A stretch of 64,000 nucleotides of DNA, from contig CAITSZ010000046.1 in NCBI GenBank assembly GCA_903895195.1, positions 62,001 through 126,000 of the forward strand, read 5' to 3'. Shown here one piece after another: positions 38,913 to 47,635 of the stretch. The first letter of the stretch is position 1; every line of letters begins with the position of its first letter. Made by a program: the position numbers and the translations under genes. The notes below the pieces were generated by a model that saw only the letters and a list, made by a program, of their open reading frames with translations, did no database searches and had not been told where the DNA came from. This DNA is from an uncultured Chlorobiaceae bacterium. Lineage in GTDB: Bacteria > Bacteroidota > Chlorobiia > Chlorobiales > Chlorobiaceae.

Positions 38913-40540
38913 GAATATTCAAAACCGTACTGCGTGAAATTCCAGAAAATCTTGCATCGGTTCTATTCGTCAACTCATTATCGGCGGTTGCAGCGACGTC
39001 AATCGTAGCGCTTGTTTCTGCAGCCACTAAAGAGGCTGCAAGCGGCAGAATCAGCGCTCGCCTCCTCCTGATGTTTGCAATCAGCTCACTGCTGTTTCAT
39101 GTTACGCAAATCCATACCCTCGTAACCTCATCAATTGATAGTGAACGATTGATTCATAAGCTGCGGGTTCGTCTTTTCAACCTTGTACGCAAAACTGATC
39201 TGGTAACAATTGACCGGATTGGTCGGGCTAATCTGCAAGGTGTGCTCACGCAGGATACGCAAATCCTTGCAGAGGTATTGCCGATGCTGGTGATTGGGTT
39301 TCAGCATGCTATAATACTGATCTTTCTTGCCATCTATCTTACATGGTTATCTCCTTTTGCCTGTATCCTTGCATTCGGCCTTGCGGGGCTTACTGTTGCA
39401 GTGCGCTTCAAGCGTGTCCATTCACTGCGGACATTAATGCAATCAGCGGCATCAGCAGAAGGAGGTGTCTTTGACGGTCTCACGGAACTCCTGAATGGAT
39501 TTAAGGAGGTCAGGATGAACGGGCCACGAGCTGACGGGGTGATCAATACCCTTCGAGAAGCTTCTCATACGTCAAGGACAACAAACTCACAACTAAAAGC
39601 TCAGTGGGGCCGTAATTATGCCATCATTGAAGCAATGCTCTATTCATTGGCCGGATTGATCGTTTTCGTTGTACCCTTGTTTGTTCCCGGCTTTTATGAA
39701 GTAGCCCTCCCTGCAACTATTGCCGTTCTTTTTATAGCCGGGCCGGTGAGCACCGTCTCCTTTGTTACCCCGATGTTAACACAAGCAGAGCTGGCACTTG
39801 AAAACATTGAGACGATGGAGAACAATCTGAGCGCTGCTGCAGAAGCAGCATCCTGTGAAGAGATAGGTCAGCTTGACCAGGATCCTTTATTGATAGCGCT
39901 GCATGATGCAACGCTCTCATACCGTGACACCTCTGGTTCACCGTTATTCTCTGTCGGACCACTCAATGCAGAATTCAACGCAGGTCAGATCACCTTTATA
40001 ACCGGTGGAAACGGGTCAGGCAAATCAACACTTTTGCGCCTCCTTACCGGTCTTATCCCACTTGATAGCGGCTCTATTGTTGCCAATGGCACACCTGTAA
40101 CAACTGAGCAGATGCAGGACTACAGGAACAGAATTTCCGCTATTTTCTCAGACTTTCATCTTTCAAGAAGGCTCTACTCTGTAAAAGACCCTGATCGCAA
40201 AACGATCAGCACCTTGCTCGAACGCCTGGAAATGCATGACAAGGTTTCGGTTCGTGATGGTTCATTCAGCACCATAGATCTCTCAACAGGACAACGCAAA
40301 CGCCTTGCGCTTATTGTTGCAGAGCTTGAAGACAAGCAGGTTCTTGTTCTTGACGAATGGGCTGCAGACCAGGACCCTCACTTCCGTCGCATCTTTTACG
40401 AAGAGCTTCTCCCTGACCTCAAGGCGCGCGGAAAAATCGTTATCTGCGTAACTCACGACGAACGATGGTTCCACATCGCAGACAGAATTTACAAGATGAA
40501 TGAAGGTCGTATAGAAGAACAGCAAAAGGGATCAAGTTAA
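38909..40540 (+). CDS. Second SyrD/PvdE-type ABC exporter half-transporter
   Basis: 543 aa. GGNGSGKSTLLRLLTGL, LSTGQRKRLALIVAELEDKQVLVLDEWAADQDPHFRRIFYEELLPDL. 4-bp overlap with the preceding ABC gene. Confidence 0.93.
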   Translation: MRIFKTVLREIPENLASVLFVNSLSAVAATSIVALVSAATKEAASGRISARLLLMFAISSLLFHVTQIHTLVTSSIDSERLIHKLRVRLFNLVRKTDLVTIDRIGRANLQGVLTQDTQILAEVLPMLVIGFQHAIILIFLAIYLTWLSPFACILAFGLAGLTVAVRFKRVHSLRTLMQSAASAEGGVFDGLTELLNGFKEVRMNGPRADGVINTLREASHTSRTTNSQLKAQWGRNYAIIEAMLYSLAGLIVFVVPLFVPGFYEVALPATIAVLFIAGPVSTVSFVTPMLTQAELALENIETMENNLSAAAEAASCEEIGQLDQDPLLIALHDATLSYRDTSGSPLFSVGPLNAEFNAGQITFITGGNGSGKSTLLRLLTGLIPLDSGSIVANGTPVTTEQMQDYRNRISAIFSDFHLSRRLYSVKDPDRKTISTLLERLEMHDKVSVRDGSFSTIDLSTGQRKRLALIVAELEDKQVLVLDEWAADQDPHFRRIFYEELLPDLKARGKIVICVTHDERWFHIADRIYKMNEGRIEEQQKGSS

Positions 40541-43500
40541 CTGCGTCAATATTGACAATCTCCGATTGATCTCTTTCGCGATAAAATTTACGTGCGGGGA
40601 GGATAGCATCGAAGAGTGATCGCCTGGTGAAAGCAGAATATCCAGACCTCCGATAGCCAGCTCAGCCCATGCCAGCTCAGGGTTTTGCGCCAGCAGTTCT
40701 CTTTGTTCTTCTGCTTTGAAGAAGAGTATTTTGGCGTCATGCGGTTCGGGGTTCCAGTTCTGCATATTGGCAAGGTTCTGACTGAAGACACGAAGCAGGC
40801 TTTGTACATCGCTTGCTGTAGCATGCGGCATCATCTTTTTGCGAATCTGATCCATCAGAAGCGCCACACGTTCTTCGTGGTTCAGTTTCTGCATTCGAGC
40901 AAGATCAGAGGCATAATCCCTCTCTGGCATGTCAAGCGACAACATCCATGCACATATTTCAGCCTCAGTCTCTATTCGCTCAGGCATGTGTCCGGGTCCT
41001 GGAGAATCAAAAAGGGCGACCAGGGGCACCTTGTGACCTGACATCTGATAAAGCCGGTCCAGTTCGTAGCAGACAAGCCCTCCGTAAGAGCTGCCGGCCA
41101 GCACGACAGGTTTATCTATCCCGGCTTTCAAAAGGGATGCATAATAGTGTTGAGCCTGACCGGGAATGCCTTCGACAGGAGGAGATTCATCCCACAACCC
41201 CGCAGCCTGAAGCGCGTATACGGGGTGTTTGATGGCAAGCGCTTTAACCAGTTCAGAATAGAAGAAAATACCTCCACCTACAGCATGAACAAGCACTATA
41301 GGAGGGAGCCGGTCATCGCCTCTGGCAAGAAGTACCAGGCATAAGTCTGTTATACCATTCTCAGGTGTCTGCCCGCCGCCAGCATCCAGAAGTGCAGCTA
41401 TTTTTGCCGGCGTCCTCTCCTGCATAATCTGTCGTGGAGTCAAAGGAATACCGAAAGCAGCCCTGATGTTTGAGGCAAGTCGTACTGCCATGAGAGAATT
41501 TCCACCGCAAAGAAAAAAATCCCGATGACGCCCCAACGCAACCGGACCAAGAAGCTGCTGCATGATGGCGATGACTCGTCCTTCTGCTGGGGTGAGGTTC
41601 GAAAGAAGGGGCTCTTGATCATCATCATCATCTTCAATTTCCTCATGGAATGACGACGTCGTTATTGATGGTGCATTCAGCCAGTAACGCCGAGGCTGGA
41701 AAGCATAACCAGGCAGAGGAATCCTTTGCCCTTCTGAACCCTGCAAAGCAAAGAGCTTTTCAAGATCGACAGGCAAACCGGCCGACCACAACGTCCCTGC
41801 ACTTTCAAGTATACGCCTCCATTCAGCATCAGGCTCAGCGTTACCCTCAAAGCTCGACACAATAGCACGGTTATCCGTTCTGCGTGCGTCCCGCAGGGCA
41901 ATACCACTCAAGGTGTGCGATGGACCGCACTCGAGCAAAGCAAGTCCGGGGCGTTCCCAGAGTCTTGCCAGTCCATCGGCAAATCGCACGCACTGCCGCA
42001 GATGCTCAGTCCAATAGTCAGGACTTTGCAACTGATCGGGCTCCAGATAACGACCCGTAATGTTTGAGACAATTGCGATGCCTGGAGTCGGCGGACGACG
42101 AGCAACAGAGGCAATCGCCAGGCGAAGGGGCTCAAGAGCCGGCTGCATGAGCGAAGAGTGCGCTGCCAGACTCACATGCAAAAGCTTGCACTGAACCTGT
42201 TCCGTTTTCAGCTGCTTCGCATATTTTTCTATCTCTTCGGCCGGGCCGGCAACAACAATCTGGTCAAATGCATTAACCGTGGCAATATCCAGGCATTCCG
42301 GCAGACGCAATGCAAGCTCTGCCTCACTCATGCTCACGGCAAGCATAGCCCCTTTTTGTTGAGCCTCCATGAGCCCGCCGCGGAGAGTGACAAGCTGGAG
42401 TGCATCCGGCAAGGTGAATACGCCTGCAACGCAGGCTGCTACCCATTCCCCCAGACTGTGACCGATTAGCACTGAAGGCACAAAGCCAAGATCAATCCAG
42501 AATTGCGCCAGTGCGTATTCAAATGCAAAAACAGCAGGCTGACCTATGCGGTGATGATCAAGCTGGGCAGCTGCGTTTCTTTCGTCCGGGGAAGCAAGAA
42601 GCAGGCTGCGGATATCGAGTCCGAGAATAGGCAGAAGTATATCGGCACAGAGATCAATACAGGCTTTGAACTTTGGCGCACGACTGTAGAGCGCGAGACC
42701 CATACCGGGTTTCTGTGCTCCCATGCCGGGAAACATGAATGCGACACTTTCTGCACGATCCACGGTCAGGATCGGCTCGGAAAGCAGCTCTCCGGCTTCT
42801 AAGGGCGTTGAGCCGCATAGAGCTCCCCTGCTTTCAAAGTGACGCCGTCCAAAAGCCAGGGTGTGAGCCACGTCCCTCATACTTACTCCGTCATGCAGCT
42901 TCAACCACTCTGAAAACACCGATGCATTAGCCTGAAGTGCATGTTCGTTCTTTCCTGAAAACAAGAGCAGCCGAGGGGTGCCGGAGGTAAGGTCAGGGTC
43001 ACTCATGCGCAGAGGGGCCTCTTCAAGCACAGCGTGTGCGTTCGTACCACCGATACCGAAAGAACTTACGGCCGCACGCAGCGGCGTACCATTCCCTTTC
43101 CATGCACAGCTCTCTCGGGAAACCTGAAAACTGTTGTTGGCTGGCCATTGAATCTCTGGATTAGGATTCTTGAAATGGAGCGATGGCACAAGAGTATGCT
43201 TAAAAAGACAGAGTGCAGTCTTGATAAATCCGGCAGCTCCGGAAGCAGTATCAAGATGGCCGATATTGGTTTTCACCGACCCAAGGAGCATTGGCAGTAT
43301 TCGCGTGTCACCAGCAGCATAATTTTCCGCAAGAGCCGCCACCTCGATTGAGTCGCCAAGCTGTGTTGCAGTGCCATGAGCCTCCGTATAGAGGACAGTT
43401 TGCGGCTCAACTCCTGCCCGTTGAAGAGCGTCGCGAATCACAAGGGACTGGCCGCTTATGCTTGGCGCTGTATAGCCAATCTTGCTTGAGCCGTCATTAT

Positions 43501-46500
43501 TTACAGCAATCCCCTTGATAACCGCATAGATGTGGTCACAGTCAGCAAATGCTTTTTGCAAGGGCTTCAAGAGAACCAAAGCTACACCGTTGCCACCGAC
43601 CATACCTGTTGCTTCAGAGTCAAATGTTCGGCATTTACCATCTTTTGAAAGAATACCCTCAATCTCGTATCGATATCCGTCGATCTGTCGTGAACGCACG
43701 CATGCACCACCTGCCAGTGCCAGCTCACACTGCCCGTCCCGAATTGCCGTCACTGCCTGATGTATGGCAACCAGAGAGGTGGAACATCCTGTATTGACAC
43801 TGATACTCGGGCCGCGAAGTCCCAGCTTGTAGGATAGACGAGTGGAAGCAAAATCTTTGTCGTTGGAGATCATGACTGCAAAACCGCCGAGGGCTTCCAT
43901 GACCTCGCTATGCGGTAAAACGTTCTCAAAAAGGTAAGTATTCATACTGGAACCGACGAAAACGCCAACCCGCGAATCAATACGTTCAGGGTCAAGCCCT
44001 GCGTCTTCAAAGGTGTGCCAGGCCTCTTCAAGGAGGATACGCTGCTGAGGGTCCATGACTTCGGCCTCGCGGGCAGACACGCCAAAAAAGTCAGCATCAA
44101 AACGGTCAAAATCCTGGAGGATACCGTTTGCAGGGACATAATCAGGGCTTTCAAACAGCTCAGGTGGCACTCCTCCGGCAAGCAGCTCTTCAGGGCTGAA
44201 CCTGCTTATACAGTCGCGTCCATTGAGCAGGTTTTCCCAGAACATTTCAACGTTTTCAGCCTTCGGGAAACGTCCTGCCATGCCGATAATGGCAATTCCA
44301 TCAGAAAATTGATGTTGAGAGGGCTTTTTCGGGGCATCCTGAGGCAACGATCCGTGATCAAGAAAAAGAGCCTGCTCTGCAATAGTTGGATAGCGAAGCA
44401 GATCCAGAATAGCGATCTCTTTTCCACTCTCCTTCAATATCTGATCTTTGAGGCGTACCAGCAGCATCGAGTGGCCGCCGAGATCGAAAAAGTTCTCTTT
44501 CACAGAGGAGACGGGGCGCTCGAGAACAGTTGCCCATGCCCGGGCTACATCGGCTTCAAATGCGCTGCCCTTTTTCGGTAAACTTTCAGCTGTAATGGTA
44601 ATGGAAGAACCGGGCTTAAAAAACGGTATTGACTTCAAGTCTATTTTGCCACTGCTCTGGCGCGGCAGACTTTCAAGCATGACAACATGAGAAGGGATCA
44701 TATATGCCGGGAGTAAGGCGGCAACAGCCATTCGAAGCTGTTGTGAACTTAATTCGCTGACGCCCTTTTCAACGTATGCCACAATATGGTCATCCTCAAA
44801 ACGTACCGCAGACTGAGTGACCCCTTCAACACTCATGAGGGCATGTTCAATCTCGCCAGGCTCAATGCGGTGACCGCGAAGTTTAATCTGCCCATCGATA
44901 CGCCCGATAAACTCCAATGTTCCTCCATGCAGAAGGCGTACATTGTCGCCCGTTCGATACCATAGAGTTTCGCCCTCACCCGGCAGTGTCACAAAACTGC
45001 AAGCCGTCGCTTCAGGGCTCCCGAAATATTCCAAAGCAATTCCCATGCCCGACAAATAAAGCTCACCGGCATTTCCCGGCAATGTTCGCCGGCCGGCGTG
45101 GTCAAGAACAGCGATGCGCGTATTATCAATTACAGCACCGATTGGAGGCAGACCGCTCTCCCCCGCCCGCGGTTCGAGCTTACACCATGTTGAAAAAACA
45201 CTGTACTCAGTAGGACCGTACAGGTTCATCACGCTGAACGGGAGGTTTGGCGGTGGATAAGAGTGAAGTCTCTGCCCTCCCGTACTCATCAGGCGAAGCG
45301 TCGTCGTTGCAGGCCACTCCAGAGAGAGAAGCTCTTCAGCCAAAGGTGTCGGGCTGAAGTGAACGGAAATATGGTGCTCTATCAGCCAGTCACCGAGAAC
45401 CCGGGGATCCAGGCGAACATCATCAGGCACAAACACAATTGCAGCACCGGCAAGCAACGAAGGCCATATTTCGAAAATACTGGCGTCGAAAGCAAGTGAT
45501 GCAATTTCAGAAATGCGATCATCCGGTGAGAGTGAAAAGTTACGGATAGAAAATTGAACCAGGTTACACAGGCCCCGCCATGGAATATTCACAGCCTTGG
45601 GAATCCCTGTGGATCCGGAAGTAAAGATCATGTAGAGCGGATCTTCGTGACACAAATGTATAGCATCAGGCAGTGTCGGACATTCACTCCAGGTAACCGG
45701 CCCGATTTGAACTATTGCCGGGGCCAGCACTTCCGCAACTTCATTTCCCGCATAAGAGATTACAGCATCGAGGCCCGCCTGAATCGCCATCGTCTTCAGT
45801 CTATCGGCCGGGTGAGAGAGATCAAAAGGAACAAAGACGGCTCCTCGACGTGTCACACCAAGCATAGCTGCCAGATAATCTTCCGTTCGAGGCAGCATCA
45901 ATCCAACCCGATCACCCTTTTTTATTGAGAGTTCCGCCAGTTTTGCCGAGATGATTTCAGCCCGCCTCGCCAACTCCCTGTAGCTGAAACAAACATCCAT
46001 ATTTTCAACAGCCACCTTATCGGGCCTCTCCAGAGCTACATTTTCGAAACGGGCCCAGGGAGATTCATCCGGAAGAGGAACAACGGTACCTCTGCTCCAA
46101 AGATCAACCATCTCCATCTCTTTAGAGGCAATAAGAGGTATGGATTTCAAAGAAGCATCAGGCGTGTCGAGCATTGCAGTCAAAATGGTCTTGTACGCCT
46201 CCACCCAGCGCTCTACAGTTTCGGGACGGTAGAGAGTGCTGTTGAACTCAATCTGTCCAGCAAGAGCTCCATTTTTCTCATCGAAATAAAAAGTACAATC
46301 ATACTTTGAGATCGCATGGTCACCCACAAGGTCAAGCGCTTCCACCTCCATACCCCCGAAAGAGAATCGGCTCTCAAGCGGTGGTAAAAAGTCGTACGCA
46401 ACCTGAAAAAGAGGCGTAATACTCAGCTCTTTTTCAGTGATCATAGCCTTGACGAGGCGGTCGAAGGGAAGATTGCAATGTGACAGCGCCTCGGAATTAG

Positions 46501-47635
46501 CTCGTATGACATCCGCAACAAGATCGGAGAGCAGCATATCGGGGGAAACAGTGAATCGAAGCGGCACAACATTGACAAACATACCGACAACAGGCTCCAG
46601 ATCACGCCGGTTGCGGTTGGCCAGCGGCATACCGATAACCAGGTCACTGCTTCCGGAACAATCAGCAAAAAGAATAACGGTAGCAGCAAGGGTCAGATGG
46701 TTCAGAGATGCTCCCCATTGTCGTGCCCGGGCTCGCAAATGGGTGGTCGTTACAAGGTCGATAACCAGAGGGATGGAGGAGCCGGTAAAATTCTGTACTG
46801 GCGAACGGTTAAAGTCCGCAGGCATGGTGATGCAGGCAGGAACCCCGGCAAGCTTTTGTTGCCAGAAGTCAAGATCCCTGTCCATCGCCCCGGTTTGCGC
46901 AAGCTCAGCCTGCCATGCAATGTAGTCCGTGTACTGCCACTTCAGTGGTTTCAACAAGAATGGTCGACCGGCATGATGCGCTTCATAACCGGCAGAAATC
47001 TCCTGCACCATGATCCCGATCGACCAGCCGTCAACCACAATATGATGAAAGTTCATGAAGAGGATATGTTCTTCAGGCGCTACTACGAGCAGCGTAGCTG
47101 TCATCAAGGGTGCCAGGGAGAGATCGAAACAGTGTCGTGCAATCTCGTTGGCACATTGTTGCACAAGCAGTCGGCGCGACTCTTTGTTTTCTCCGGAAAT
47201 ATCACGCTCAAGCCATGGTAACGCAATGTCACGAGTGATTTTCAGTCGAAGTTTTTCAGTGTCATGCTCAAAGGAGGAGCGCAGAGAGTGGTGACGATGA
47301 ACCAAATCGCAAACTGATTGACGCAGTGCCGCCTTGTCGAGCTTCCCCCGCATGCGCAGCGAGAGAGGAATATTATAGACAAAGTTCGGCCCCTGCACCT
47401 GATTAAAGAACCACAAGCGCTCCTGTGCAGAAGATGGATCAGTCAGCCATATTTCAGGTTCCTGCTGCATCTGCCCTGTTACATGAGCAAGAATTTCATC
47501 CTTGTGTGTGCTGATACGCCTCCGCAGTTCAGCCGTAAGGGCGCCTTCGGGGGCCTTATAGTGCAGTTTGCCCTCTTCAACGTGCAGTTCAATGTTGCGT
47601 GCTGCAATCTCGCTCAATAAACCAGCAATGCTCAT
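40532..47635 (-). CDS. Hybrid NRPS-PKS: TubC-like docking-C-A-PCP-KS-AT-ACP-TE (terminal module)
   Basis: Start MSIAGLLSEIAARNIELHVEEGKLHYKAPEGALTAELRRRISTHKDEILAHV (TubC docking domain). C HHIVVDGWS; A FTSGSTGIPKAV; PCP FFDLGGHSML; KS AIIGMAGRFPKA...VNTGCSTSLVAIH...TEAHGTATQLGDS; AT FMFPGMGAQKPGMG...GHSLGEW; carrier FLCGGNSLMAV; TE VLVHAVGGGIFFY...GSSYGGLVCYE. ORF track gives 47653, but ATG at 47635 overlaps the upstream stop (ATGA) and starts the docking domain. Confidence 0.95.
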   Translation of the reverse strand: MSIAGLLSEIAARNIELHVEEGKLHYKAPEGALTAELRRRISTHKDEILAHVTGQMQQEPEIWLTDPSSAQERLWFFNQVQGPNFVYNIPLSLRMRGKLDKAALRQSVCDLVHRHHSLRSSFEHDTEKLRLKITRDIALPWLERDISGENKESRRLLVQQCANEIARHCFDLSLAPLMTATLLVVAPEEHILFMNFHHIVVDGWSIGIMVQEISAGYEAHHAGRPFLLKPLKWQYTDYIAWQAELAQTGAMDRDLDFWQQKLAGVPACITMPADFNRSPVQNFTGSSIPLVIDLVTTTHLRARARQWGASLNHLTLAATVILFADCSGSSDLVIGMPLANRNRRDLEPVVGMFVNVVPLRFTVSPDMLLSDLVADVIRANSEALSHCNLPFDRLVKAMITEKELSITPLFQVAYDFLPPLESRFSFGGMEVEALDLVGDHAISKYDCTFYFDEKNGALAGQIEFNSTLYRPETVERWVEAYKTILTAMLDTPDASLKSIPLIASKEMEMVDLWSRGTVVPLPDESPWARFENVALERPDKVAVENMDVCFSYRELARRAEIISAKLAELSIKKGDRVGLMLPRTEDYLAAMLGVTRRGAVFVPFDLSHPADRLKTMAIQAGLDAVISYAGNEVAEVLAPAIVQIGPVTWSECPTLPDAIHLCHEDPLYMIFTSGSTGIPKAVNIPWRGLCNLVQFSIRNFSLSPDDRISEIASLAFDASIFEIWPSLLAGAAIVFVPDDVRLDPRVLGDWLIEHHISVHFSPTPLAEELLSLEWPATTTLRLMSTGGQRLHSYPPPNLPFSVMNLYGPTEYSVFSTWCKLEPRAGESGLPPIGAVIDNTRIAVLDHAGRRTLPGNAGELYLSGMGIALEYFGSPEATACSFVTLPGEGETLWYRTGDNVRLLHGGTLEFIGRIDGQIKLRGHRIEPGEIEHALMSVEGVTQSAVRFEDDHIVAYVEKGVSELSSQQLRMAVAALLPAYMIPSHVVMLESLPRQSSGKIDLKSIPFFKPGSSITITAESLPKKGSAFEADVARAWATVLERPVSSVKENFFDLGGHSMLLVRLKDQILKESGKEIAILDLLRYPTIAEQALFLDHGSLPQDAPKKPSQHQFSDGIAIIGMAGRFPKAENVEMFWENLLNGRDCISRFSPEELLAGGVPPELFESPDYVPANGILQDFDRFDADFFGVSAREAEVMDPQQRILLEEAWHTFEDAGLDPERIDSRVGVFVGSSMNTYLFENVLPHSEVMEALGGFAVMISNDKDFASTRLSYKLGLRGPSISVNTGCSTSLVAIHQAVTAIRDGQCELALAGGACVRSRQIDGYRYEIEGILSKDGKCRTFDSEATGMVGGNGVALVLLKPLQKAFADCDHIYAVIKGIAVNNDGSSKIGYTAPSISGQSLVIRDALQRAGVEPQTVLYTEAHGTATQLGDSIEVAALAENYAAGDTRILPMLLGSVKTNIGHLDTASGAAGFIKTALCLFKHTLVPSLHFKNPNPEIQWPANNSFQVSRESCAWKGNGTPLRAAVSSFGIGGTNAHAVLEEAPLRMSDPDLTSGTPRLLLFSGKNEHALQANASVFSEWLKLHDGVSMRDVAHTLAFGRRHFESRGALCGSTPLEAGELLSEPILTVDRAESVAFMFPGMGAQKPGMGLALYSRAPKFKACIDLCADILLPILGLDIRSLLLASPDERNAAAQLDHHRIGQPAVFAFEYALAQFWIDLGFVPSVLIGHSLGEWVAACVAGVFTLPDALQLVTLRGGLMEAQQKGAMLAVSMSEAELALRLPECLDIATVNAFDQIVVAGPAEEIEKYAKQLKTEQVQCKLLHVSLAAHSSLMQPALEPLRLAIASVARRPPTPGIAIVSNITGRYLEPDQLQSPDYWTEHLRQCVRFADGLARLWERPGLALLECGPSHTLSGIALRDARRTDNRAIVSSFEGNAEPDAEWRRILESAGTLWSAGLPVDLEKLFALQGSEGQRIPLPGYAFQPRRYWLNAPSITTSSFHEEIEDDDDDQEPLLSNLTPAEGRVIAIMQQLLGPVALGRHRDFFLCGGNSLMAVRLASNIRAAFGIPLTPRQIMQERTPAKIAALLDAGGGQTPENGITDLCLVLLARGDDRLPPIVLVHAVGGGIFFYSELVKALAIKHPVYALQAAGLWDESPPVEGIPGQAQHYYASLLKAGIDKPVVLAGSSYGGLVCYELDRLYQMSGHKVPLVALFDSPGPGHMPERIETEAEICAWMLSLDMPERDYASDLARMQKLNHEERVALLMDQIRKKMMPHATASDVQSLLRVFSQNLANMQNWNPEPHDAKILFFKAEEQRELLAQNPELAWAELAIGGLDILLSPGDHSSMLSSPHVNFIAKEINRRLSILTQLT

